Part shown: one piece after another, positions 1-5,347 of the stretch
Layout: every line of letters begins with the position of its first letter
Numbering within the stretch: the first letter of the stretch is position 1
Source of the DNA: RHKX01 sp964641695
Lineage (GTDB): Bacteria > Actinomycetota > Thermoleophilia > Solirubrobacterales > 70-9
Assembly: GCA_964641695.1 (NCBI GenBank)
Contig: CAZXKG010000140.1
Coordinates: forward strand, 1-5,837
DNA: 5,837 nt
Reading direction: 5' to 3'
Notes under the pieces: generated by a model
What the model was told of the DNA's origin: nothing
Seen by the model: the letters and a program-made list of their open reading frames with translations, nothing else
The model's database searches: none
Position numbers and translations under genes: made by a program

Positions 1-413
1 ATCCGCATGTCCTCGATCGTGTCGATCGGGACGCCGGTGCGGCCGACCTCGCCGTCGCAGAGCGGGTCGTCGGAGTCGCGGCCAAGCTGAGTGGGGAGGT
101 CGAACGCCATCGAGAGGCCGGTGGAGCCGTGCTCGATCAGGTAGCGGTAGCGCTCGTTTGTGTCCTCGGGCGAGGAGAAGCCGGCGTACTGCCGCATCGT
201 CCACAGGCGGTCGCGGTACATGCCCTCGTGGACGCCGCGGGTGAAGGGGTAGTCGCCGGGCTCACCGAGCCTCTCCTCCAGCCCGGGAGCGACGTCCGAG
301 GCGTCGTAGAGGCGGTCGATCTCGATCCCGGAGTCGGTGAACCGGCGGGGATCGTCGGGGCCTACCTGAGGGGCGATGAAGCGGTGCTCGGAGGAGGTTG
401 GGAGGTTACTCAC
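1..413 (-). CDS. Methylmalonyl-CoA mutase catalytic (large) subunit, N-terminal part, truncated by window edge
   Basis: The enzyme isomerises (R)-methylmalonyl-CoA and succinyl-CoA using adenosylcobalamin, in cytosolic propionyl-CoA metabolism. The frame is open from a GTG at 413-411 to the left edge, giving 137 codons; the C-terminus is outside the window. The family signature is clear: FTRGV (residues 57-61), then MYRDRLWTMRQYAGF (65-79), TGLSMAFDLPTQLG (about 98-111), and DSDDP followed by a GEVGRTGVPIDT stretch. Tyr76 in RQYAGF aligns with the substrate-contacting Tyr89 of the Propionibacterium enzyme; isobutyryl-CoA mutases have Phe there and 2-hydroxyisobutyryl-CoA mutases Ile, so methylmalonyl-CoA is the likely substrate. 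The GTG at 413 is the only in-frame start before Met65 and the family motifs begin soon after it. No Shine-Dalgarno sits at a usable distance, but a -10-like box ends 7 bases upstream, which suggests a leaderless message. Family is secure; substrate and start are inferred. Whether a B12-binding domain is fused cannot be seen. Confidence 0.93.
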   Translation of the reverse strand, partial: MSNLPTSSEHRFIAPQVGPDDPRRFTDSGIEIDRLYDASDVAPGLEERLGEPGDYPFTRGVHEGMYRDRLWTMRQYAGFSSPEDTNERYRYLIEHGSTGLSMAFDLPTQLGRDSDDPLCDGEVGRTGVPIDTIEDMR

Positions 414-420
414 GCGCCAG

Positions 421-426
421 AGGATA
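421..426 (-). promoter_or_regulatory. Putative -10 box for a leaderless methylmalonyl-CoA mutase transcript
   Basis: On the minus strand the hexamer TATCCT (fits the actinobacterial TANNNT consensus) is followed by seven bases, CTGGCGC, and then the GTG start at 413-411. Transcription would start at or one base before the start codon. No clear -35 box is seen; the expected position (about 443-450) falls inside the neighbouring tandem repeat unit and reads CAGAGG or GCAGAG. Position and consensus support the call, but it is not proven. Confidence 0.45.
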
Positions 427-435
427 GTTATCTCC

Positions 436-468
436 GGGGGGATCCTCTGCTTCGCGTCCGGTCCCCCC
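436..468. terminator. GC-rich hairpin in repeat unit 1 (possible terminator or mRNA-end structure)
   Basis: GGGGGGATCC (436-445) can pair with GGTCCCCCC (460-468): six G-C pairs, one A-T pair, then two C-G pairs past a single bulged T443, with a loop of 14 bases. The stem can form on either strand. There is no following T-run, so it is not a classical intrinsic terminator; U-less hairpin terminators have been proposed in actinobacteria. It lies downstream of the methyltransferase gene and upstream of the mutase promoter, a suitable place to end the operon transcript. Function is inferred. Confidence 0.35.
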
Positions 469-516
469 GGCTCCTTGCCCGCGGGGAAAGCAGGGGCGAC
501 GTGGGTTACGCGATTC

Positions 517-549
517 GGGGGGATCCTCTGCTTCGCGTCCGGTCCCCCC
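517..549. terminator. GC-rich hairpin in repeat unit 2 (possible terminator or mRNA-end structure)
   Basis: This is the exact counterpart of the unit 1 hairpin: G-run 517-522, A523, bulged T524 and CC 525-526 against GG 541-542, T543 and C-run 544-549. Stem and loop are identical in the two units, while substitutions and the inserted base fall outside this segment. There is no T-tract. It is the first full hairpin met by RNA polymerase leaving the methyltransferase gene. Confidence 0.35.
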
Positions 550-598
550 GGCTCCTTGGCCCGCGGGGAAAGCAGGGGCGACGGGCGTGACGCGATTC

Positions 599-626
599 GG
601 GGATCCTCCGCATCGGGCCCGGTCGC
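599..626. repeat. Degenerate partial third copy of the 81-bp repeat
   Basis: Directly after unit 2 the sequence GGGGATCCTCCGCATCGGG keeps the GGATCCTC start of the repeat and then diverges, with a further weak match in CCGGTCGCGCC to the CCGGTCCCCCC of the full units. The long G-run is shortened and the hairpin partner is lost. It reads as a decayed or incompletely copied unit next to the stop codon of the methyltransferase gene. Confidence 0.5.
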
Positions 627-639
627 GCCGCCTCTCCGC

Positions 640-1581
640 CTAGCCGGCCTTGCGCCAGTAGGCGCCGACCCAGTCGACCCGCTCCACCGGGGTGTCGATC
701 GCGTGCTTTCGCCGGTAGTCCTCGACTGCCTGGCGGCAGTTCTCCATGCCGTAGTCGTCGACGATCAGGTATCCGCCGGGGGCGAGGTCGGGGTAGAGGT
801 TCTCGAGGCCGTCCATCGTCGATTCGTAGAGATCGCCGTCCAGCCTGACCAACGACCATTCTCGTCCGCGCAGGCCGGGCAAGGTGTCCCGGAACCATCC
901 CTCGAGGAGCTCCACCCGCTCGTCGAGCAGGCCGTAGCGCTCGAAGTTCGCGCGAACCTCCTCGAGCGGGATCGCGAGGGCATCCTCGAGATGGTTGATG
1001 TCGCCGGCGTCGGCGGGGTACCTCTCGACGTCCGGCTCCGGCAGCCCGCGGAAGGAGTCGGCGAGCAGGACGCTCCGCTCCGTCTCCCCGTAAGCGGCGA
1101 GGATCCCCTTCATCAGGATCCCGGCTCCGCCGCGCCAGCATCCGGCCTCGATCAGGTCGCCCGGAATCCCGTCGGCGATGATCGACTCGGTGCAGCGCCG
1201 GAGGTTGTCGATGCGGAGCCGCCCGATCATCGTCTGGCCGAAGAGCGGGCGATCCCGCCCCTCGAGGCGTTGCTCGTACTCGGAGGGGAGCGGGATCTTC
1301 GCGCCCTCGCTGCGCAGCGCGTCCTGCCACGCCTCCATCACCTCGGGCGGCGGCCGGCGGAAGTCCACCGGGTGGTAGATGGTGTGCGTCACCGCTCCCG
1401 CGAGCAGGTCGATGTACATCTCGCGCAGCGCTTCCGCCGAGGTGGTGCTGCTTCGCATCTTGATCAGGCGCTTCGCCTTGTCGATCACTTCGAGTTCCCG
1501 GGTTGTGTGGCGACGCGCCGAAGCTGCGTCCGTGTGCCTGCTCAGACCTAGGTTATTGAGGAGACGGGCGCTCCCGGGCAT
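640..1581 (-). CDS. TylF/MycF-type SAM-dependent sugar O-methyltransferase
   Basis: Members of this family methylate a sugar hydroxyl using S-adenosylmethionine and Mg2+; TylF and MycF act on macrolide deoxysugars, and relatives occur in polysaccharide clusters. From the first ATG the protein has 313 residues. Visible marks are the family opening MYIDLL (55-60), TMIG (117-120), the SAM-binding DLIEAGCWRGGA (142-153), ADSFRGLP (174-181), the acidic metal/substrate motif RLDGDLYEST (246-255), VDDY (274-277), and the terminal VDWVGAYWR. The Asp residues of DGD and VDD correspond to the Mg2+ site described for MycF. The start is uncertain. The ATG at 1581 overlaps the acyltransferase gene by 29 bp, has no Shine-Dalgarno, and is followed by AT-rich codons (AAT AAC CTA) unlike the rest. 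A GTG at 1488 (282 aa) or ATG at 1458 (272 aa) would give a length nearer MycF (about 255 aa). It is the last gene of the cassette; its real glycan substrate is unknown. Confidence 0.9.
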   Translation of the reverse strand: MPGSARLLNNLGLSRHTDAASARRHTTRELEVIDKAKRLIKMRSSTTSAEALREMYIDLLAGAVTHTIYHPVDFRRPPPEVMEAWQDALRSEGAKIPLPSEYEQRLEGRDRPLFGQTMIGRLRIDNLRRCTESIIADGIPGDLIEAGCWRGGAGILMKGILAAYGETERSVLLADSFRGLPEPDVERYPADAGDINHLEDALAIPLEEVRANFERYGLLDERVELLEGWFRDTLPGLRGREWSLVRLDGDLYESTMDGLENLYPDLAPGGYLIVDDYGMENCRQAVEDYRRKHAIDTPVERVDWVGAYWRKAG

Positions 1582-2797
1582 GGCGCGGGAGGCGCAGCCG
1601 GCGGTACTTGAGCTTGAGCAGGGGACGCTCGAGCAGGTAGTAGCTGCACGTCGCAGCCGGGATCGCGATCACGAGGGTGAGGGCGAGAAGCGGGAGAAAG
1701 GCCAGCCCCTCGCCGGCGGATCCGAGCTGTTGTGTCACGAGCAGATGCCAGAGGAAGATCCCGTAGGAGATCAGCCCGATCCAGGCGACCGGGCGCAGGG
1801 CGAGAAAGCGGCGCGGAAGGCCGCCGAGCGTGTCGCCGAAGACGGCGGGAAGCATGACCAGCAGGCAGATCACGCCGAAGCCGACGTGCGTCAGCAGCTG
1901 CTCGCCGGGGGTTGCGAAGAACGGAGAGGGCGGCAGCAGCAGGCAGAGCAGCGCGTAACCGGCGCCGGCGAGCAGCCACGGGATCTCCGGACGTTCGCCG
2001 ATCCTGCGCACGAGCTCGGGCTCGCGGGGGGTCGACGACAGATGCACCGAGACCACCGCGAGCGCCATGCCGAGGGCGAACCAGAAGGCGAACCCGACGA
2101 AGGTTCCGCCGATCACGGACACGGGTCCGGAGGAGTCGGGGGCGACGACGAACCGGATTCCGATCGAGAGGGCCGAGAGGGCGCCGAGCAGAAGGAGATC
2201 CGTGCGTATCCAGAGTCTCGCTCCCAGTCTGCGGATGAGGAGGTCGGAAAGCAGCGCGTAGAGCGGCAGGATCGCGTAGAAGCTGAGCTCGATCGCGAGG
2301 CTCCACGTCTGCGCCGCCCCGCAGTCGGCTACCAGCTCCACGCAGCTCGGCCCCTCCGCGAGCGGGAGCGTTTGGAGCATCGCGAGCTGTCGGAGCAGCT
2401 GTCCGCCGGCCGCCGCTGCGATGCCCGGCAACAGCGCGAGGACGAGGACGAACAGCCAGTAGGCAGGGAGGATGCGGAGGAAGCGGCGCTTGGCGTAGTC
2501 GCCGACTCGGGGTGCGGCCGCCCCGCCGCCGCGAGCGGCGATGAACGGCCGGTAGAGCAGGAACCCGGAGATCAGGAAGAACAGGGTGACGCCGATGTTC
2601 AGGTGCAGGAGCAGCCGAGCGGGGATGGAGGTGCCGACGTCTCCGAACACGGCGACGTGGACGAGCAGCACCGAGATCACCGCGACCGCGCGCAACCCGT
2701 CGATCAGCGGGAAGCGTGGGTGCCGTGGAGGGGGTGCGACCGCGTCTGGGGTGTCCCGGGGCTGGAGCTCCCCGGGTACTCCGGCGCGTGGGCTCAT
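1553..2797 (-). CDS. Acyltransferase-3 family membrane O-acyltransferase (OafA-type)
   Basis: This is a 414-residue polytopic inner-membrane protein of the acyltransferase-3 family, which moves acetyl or other short acyl groups across or onto sugars of surface glycans. Seen in the sequence: a proline-rich cytoplasmic N-terminus (1-28); DGLRA (33-37) with the conserved His47 in the first membrane segment; RFLRILPAYW (105-114); the WSLxxExxFY motif (W165, E170, Y174); SYGIFLWH (344-351); and the final SYYLLERP before a basic tail. About ten hydrophobic segments can be counted. Length fits the membrane domain alone; there is no C-terminal SGNH esterase domain. Its ATG (2797-2795) overlaps the TGA of the upstream glycosyltransferase as ATGA, and the bases before it are pyrimidine-rich with no Shine-Dalgarno, so translation probably depends on coupling to the gene before it. 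The context says it decorates the glycan made by this operon; acyl donor and target sugar cannot be read from the sequence. Confidence 0.93.
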   Translation of the reverse strand: MSPRAGVPGELQPRDTPDAVAPPPRHPRFPLIDGLRAVAVISVLLVHVAVFGDVGTSIPARLLLHLNIGVTLFFLISGFLLYRPFIAARGGGAAAPRVGDYAKRRFLRILPAYWLFVLVLALLPGIAAAAGGQLLRQLAMLQTLPLAEGPSCVELVADCGAAQTWSLAIELSFYAILPLYALLSDLLIRRLGARLWIRTDLLLLGALSALSIGIRFVVAPDSSGPVSVIGGTFVGFAFWFALGMALAVVSVHLSSTPREPELVRRIGERPEIPWLLAGAGYALLCLLLPPSPFFATPGEQLLTHVGFGVICLLVMLPAVFGDTLGGLPRRFLALRPVAWIGLISYGIFLWHLLVTQQLGSAGEGLAFLPLLALTLVIAIPAATCSYYLLERPLLKLKYRRLRLPRHARERPSPQ

Positions 2798-4080
2798 CGG
2801 CTGTGGGAGGGGGGAGGTCGGTCGAGGACGTCCCCCATCGCCGCGGCCGCGGCGGGGTAGATGTACCTGCGGACCGCCTCCGGGTCCGGCGGTGCCAGCT
2901 CACCCGCCAGGAGCACCCGCAGCGCGCCGGCGATCGCGGCCGGGTCGTTGGCCGCGACGATCGGCGCGACACCCGCCGCCGACGCCAGGCGACCGGCCTC
3001 GGTTCCCGCGGCGAGCGCGAGGATCGGCGTCCCCGCCGCTAGGTACTCGAAGAGCTTGAAGTTGACGAGTTGGCTACGGGTCGGCTGCGCCAGCAGGAGC
3101 AACGCGTCTGCTTGCCGCTGCAGCGCCAGGGCGCGGTCGCGGGTCACGCTGCCGAGCAGGGTCAGCTTCGCCGTCCCGACCTCAGCCTCCCGGAAGAGGT
3201 CGACCTCCCGGGGCTGCAGCGGGCCTGCGATCGCCAGCTCGAGCCGGGCGCTGATCTCGGGTTCCTCTCGGGCGAGCGCCGAGAGCGCCAGGACGAGCGG
3301 AGCGGGGTCGCGTCCGTAGCTGCCGAAGCGACCGGTGTAGAGCAGGGTGGTTCGCCCGGGATCGAGAGCGTCGTCCTCGGGGCGCTCGGCCTCGCCGGTC
3401 GGGGCGGAGTCCGGATCCCATCCGTTGGGGATCACGACCGGGTCCGCGATCCCGCGTCGGCGGAGGTCCTCGGCCGCGGGCTCGCTGACGCAGACGACCT
3501 GATCCGCGGCGCCGAGCCAGCGTCGCTCCAGCCAGGCGTCGAGTCGATGCTGCGCCCGGGTCGGAAACGGAGGCCGGAGGGGCTCGAAGGTCCAGGCGTC
3601 GCGGACGTCCGCGACCCAGCGGACGCCACGCCGCCGCAGGACCCGGCCGACCGCGTGCGCGGTCTCGGGCGGGGAGGTGGTGAGGACGCAGTCGAAGGGC
3701 TCCCGGCGATGCGCGGCAATCGCCGCGCGGATCGCGAAGGGCCCCCAGGCGAGGATCAGGGGTTCAGGCACGAGGACCTTGCCCAGCGGATGCGGTTTGC
3801 CCGAGTACGTGTCGGAATCGAAGAGCGAGTCGATCCGCTCGTGCCCCGCCATGCGGGCGCGCAGTCGCTGCAGGTCGCCGGTCCTGACCACGCGGGGTCC
3901 GTCGGCTCCGGCGTCCTCACGCGCCGCGCCGAAGGCCGAGGTCGTCAGCACCGTGACATCCCACCCCAAGCGTGACAACCACTTGGCCATCGCCGCCGGA
4001 CGCTGGGCGCCGGTGTCGCGCGTCGGCGGGTAGAAGTAGGAGACCAGGAGCAGACGACCCCGAGCGCGGGGGGCGCTCAC
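2794..4080 (-). CDS. GT4-type (GT-B fold) glycosyltransferase, divergent active-site motif
   Basis: This is a retaining-type GT-B glycosyltransferase of 428 residues, expected to act at the inner face of the membrane on a nucleotide sugar and a glycan acceptor. N-terminal domain: LLLVSYFYPPTRDTGAQRP (10-28, acceptor-side loop), WDVTVLT (40-46), TTSPPET (134-140), and DVRDAWT (158-164). C-terminal domain: VIPNGWDP (216-223), LLYTGRFG (246-253), LAIAGPL (282-288), and FKLFEYLAAGTPILAL (341-356). In the usual E-x7-E motif the second Glu is E345, but the first position is Gln337. I chose the GTG at 4080-4078, which forms a GTGA overlap with the previous gene and has GGGGAG six bases upstream; an ATG at 4185 would add 35 poorly conserved-looking residues inside the previous gene. 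Upstream is another GT4, downstream the acyltransferase by an ATGA overlap. Sugar specificity is unknown. Confidence 0.9.
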   Translation of the reverse strand: MSAPRARGRLLLVSYFYPPTRDTGAQRPAAMAKWLSRLGWDVTVLTTSAFGAAREDAGADGPRVVRTGDLQRLRARMAGHERIDSLFDSDTYSGKPHPLGKVLVPEPLILAWGPFAIRAAIAAHRREPFDCVLTTSPPETAHAVGRVLRRRGVRWVADVRDAWTFEPLRPPFPTRAQHRLDAWLERRWLGAADQVVCVSEPAAEDLRRRGIADPVVIPNGWDPDSAPTGEAERPEDDALDPGRTTLLYTGRFGSYGRDPAPLVLALSALAREEPEISARLELAIAGPLQPREVDLFREAEVGTAKLTLLGSVTRDRALALQRQADALLLLAQPTRSQLVNFKLFEYLAAGTPILALAAGTEAGRLASAAGVAPIVAANDPAAIAGALRVLLAGELAPPDPEAVRRYIYPAAAAAMGDVLDRPPPSHSR

Positions 4081-5294
4081 GAGGGGCTCCCCGTTCCCGG
4101 GCTCTCGCCGAGCTTCGCCAGGCGGGCCGCGATCGCCTCCTCGTAGGCGGAGTCCATGCGATCGAGCAGGGCGGGCCAGGCCCATTCGCGTTCGGCCTTG
4201 GCCCGGCCCGCCGCCCCGATCAGCTCGCGACCCTCCGGGCCCATGTCGGCGAAGCGGTCGAGCGTCTCGGCGGCGGCTCCCGAATCGCCGGCGGGGATGA
4301 GCACACCGGTCTTCGCGTCGACCACCGCGCGCACCCCCGGGTAGTCGGTGGCGATCGCCGGCAGGCCACAGGCCATCGCCTCGATCAAGACGATCCCGAA
4401 CGACTCCGGAGGCTCGGTGGTCAGCACGAACAGATCGGATGCGCGGAGGACGGCGGGAAGCTCGGCGTGGGGGACGCGGTCGAGGAAGTGGACCCGCCCG
4501 CCGACGCCGGCGGTCTCAGCCAGCGCGCGGAAGCCGTCGAGCAGCTCACCCCCGCCGGCGACGAGCATGTGGATGTCGCGGTTGGCCGTGCGCGCCAGGG
4601 CCTCGATCGCGACGTCCAGCCGCTTGAAGTGATGGGCTCGGTCGAGCGTCGCGACGAACGCGGCCACGATCGCGCCGGCGGGGATGCCGTGCCGCTCGCG
4701 GACGCCCGTGGCGTCGGGTCCCGGTGCGAACGCGTCGACGTCCACGCCGTTCGGCATCTCGATGATCCGCTCCGGGGTCCGCTCGAGCGTCTTGCGCAGG
4801 TAGCTGACCGAGCGAGCATGGTCGGGGCTGAGCACGAGGATCCGGTCGGCGGCGCCGATCAGGGCCGGGGAGACGGTGTGCTCGTAGCCCTCGAAGAGCG
4901 CGCCGCGCAGGCCGTGCTCCATCAGCCTGTTCTTGTAGTGGACGATCAGCGCCGCGCGCCGGCGCTTCTTACGCAGGCGGCCGATCAGCGTCAGCTCGGC
5001 CCCGAAGATGAACGGGTAATGGAGGTGGACGACGTCGAAGTCCTGCAACCGCGCAAGCCGCGGGATCAGCGGCGCGTTGCCGATCGCCGCCACCGGATCG
5101 ATCCGGTGGACGATCGCCCCGCCGGGATCGGGCGCCTCGCTGAGCTTGGCGGCTTCGACGCTCGCCGTGAAGACCTCGACGTGATGGCCGCGCTCGGCCT
5201 GCCCGCGAGCGAAGCGGAAGCAGGTGTTGCCGGCGCCGCCGGGGTAGGGCGGGAAGGTCGCGGTCAGATGGGCGATCCTCAGCGGAGGGCTCAC
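4077..5294 (-). CDS. Glycosyltransferase family 4 (GT-B fold), retaining
   Basis: This is a 405-residue retaining glycosyltransferase with both GT-B domains complete and no membrane segments; it likely adds a sugar to a lipid-linked or growing glycan at the cytoplasmic face. N-terminal domain: IAHLTATFPPYPGGAGN (7-23, glycine-rich loop typical of GT4), GHHVEVFT (36-43), and FDVVHLHYP (86-94). C-terminal domain: MPNGVD (180-185), FVATLDRAHHFKR (213-225), LVAGGGE (244-250), and the complete E-x7-E motif with E297 and E305 in ESFGIVLIEAMACGLP. The start is the GTG at 5294-5292, preceded by GAGG with an eight-base spacer, and the first conserved strand begins at residue 6. Its stop overlaps the next glycosyltransferase start (GTGA). 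A 53-bp gap separates it from the UDP-sugar enzyme upstream. Donor sugar cannot be read from the sequence; UDP-xylose is a plausible guess from context. Confidence 0.94.
   Translation of the reverse strand: MSPPLRIAHLTATFPPYPGGAGNTCFRFARGQAERGHHVEVFTASVEAAKLSEAPDPGGAIVHRIDPVAAIGNAPLIPRLARLQDFDVVHLHYPFIFGAELTLIGRLRKKRRRAALIVHYKNRLMEHGLRGALFEGYEHTVSPALIGAADRILVLSPDHARSVSYLRKTLERTPERIIEMPNGVDVDAFAPGPDATGVRERHGIPAGAIVAAFVATLDRAHHFKRLDVAIEALARTANRDIHMLVAGGGELLDGFRALAETAGVGGRVHFLDRVPHAELPAVLRASDLFVLTTEPPESFGIVLIEAMACGLPAIATDYPGVRAVVDAKTGVLIPAGDSGAAAETLDRFADMGPEGRELIGAAGRAKAEREWAWPALLDRMDSAYEEAIAARLAKLGESPGTGSPS
4087..4092 (-). promoter_or_regulatory. Ribosome binding site supporting the GTG start at 4080
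   Basis: On the minus strand GGGGAG lies six bases (CCCCTC) before the GTG at 4080-4078. It sits inside the end of the preceding glycosyltransferase gene and favours the GTG over the ATG 105 bases further upstream. The same G-run could pair with the CCCC just after it in a tiny hairpin, so strength is uncertain. Confidence 0.5.
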
Positions 5295-5320
5295 GAGATC
5301 AGCCTCGGTGGAGGGCTCAC
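5291..5320 (-). other. Possible 9-codon upstream mini-frame overlapping the GT4 start (GTGA)
   Basis: From the outer duplicated GTG the frame reads V-S-P-P-P-R-L-I-S and ends in a TGA at 5293-5291 that overlaps the real GTG start (5294-5292) as GTGA. It is a remnant copy of the gene's own first codons. With no Shine-Dalgarno of its own it may not be translated; if it is, it could couple translation to the downstream gene. Confidence 0.25.
5303..5306 (-). promoter_or_regulatory. Ribosome binding site for the GT4 gene starting at 5294
   Basis: GAGG at 5306-5303 on the minus strand is followed by eight bases (CTGATCTC) and then GTG. It comes from the end of the outer copy of the 26-bp duplication. 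The outer GTG at 5320 has no comparable purine stretch in front of it, which supports 5294 as the working start. Confidence 0.55.
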
Positions 5321-5347
5321 GAGATCAGATGGTCACAGAGCGGCCGG

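Larger units (their letters stand above)
436..598. repeat. Two tandem 81/82-bp repeat units in the spacer between the methyltransferase and mutase genes
   Basis: Unit 1 is 436-516 (81 bp) and unit 2 is 517-598 (82 bp). Compared by eye, the first 42 bases are identical, unit 2 then has one extra G (ctccttGgccc against ctccttgccc), the next 24 bases are identical, and the last 15 contain three substitutions. Both units begin with six G and end in ACGCGATTC. The single-base insertion breaks any shared reading frame between units, so the repeat is probably not selected as protein. Each unit holds a GC-rich hairpin. The pair fills most of the spacer between the last glycan gene and the mutase. Confidence 0.93.
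414..639. other. 226-bp intergenic spacer at the glycan cassette / mutase boundary
   Basis: The spacer between the methyltransferase stop (TAG, 642-640) and the mutase GTG holds the tandem repeats, their hairpins and the putative -10 box. I found no convincing gene in it. The minus frame is stop-free throughout, but it contains no ATG, GTG or TTG before 413 and crosses the repeat indel. No cobalamin riboswitch B12-box-like sequence is seen. Confidence 0.8.
5277..5328. repeat. 26-bp tandem duplication across the GT4 translation start
   Basis: Read on the minus strand, 5328-5303 and 5302-5277 are two adjacent copies of a 26-bp unit beginning CTGATCTCGTGAGCCCTCC; 24 of 26 bases match, with differences only in the last seven (ACCGAGG against GCTGAGG). 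Both copies contain GTG AGC CCT CC. The inner GTG (5294) opens the long frame; the outer GTG (5320) meets a TGA after nine codons. The duplicated end GAGG of the outer copy lies eight bases before the inner GTG and can serve as its ribosome binding site. Confidence 0.92.

Noticed and set aside
483..522. G-quadruplex formed by four G-runs on the plus strand across the repeat junction
   Set aside because: The loops are about 6, 6 and 11 bases, too long for a confident call, and the competing GC hairpins are stronger.
436..598. CRISPR array or phage attachment site
   Set aside because: The units are contiguous with no unique spacers, and there is no tRNA, integrase or cas gene in the window.
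414..639. Read-through fusion of methyltransferase and mutase, because the minus frame is stop-free after the TAG at 642-640
   Set aside because: Stop-free stretches of 226 bp are common at this GC content, the mutase has its own start and -10 box, and the repeat indel shows no frame constraint.
414..639. Cobalamin riboswitch ahead of the B12-dependent mutase
   Set aside because: No B12-box-like conserved core is visible, the spacer is mostly tandem repeats, and the promoter geometry suggests no 5' leader.
376..1551. Long plus-strand open frame of 391 codons over the repeats and antisense to the methyltransferase
   Set aside because: It has no recognisable domain, passes through the repeat indel, and mirrors the strongly supported TylF-type gene on the other strand; long antisense frames are expected at this GC content.
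1379..2860. Plus-strand open frame of 493 codons rich in Asp, Glu, Arg and Gln
   Set aside because: It is the complement of membrane-protein codons of the acyltransferase gene, which yields a low-complexity hydrophilic translation with no family signature.
1548..2972. Minus-strand open frame of 474 codons in another frame over the acyltransferase
   Set aside because: The translation is Arg/Pro-rich and without motifs, while the overlapping frame 2797-1553 carries all acyltransferase-3 motifs.
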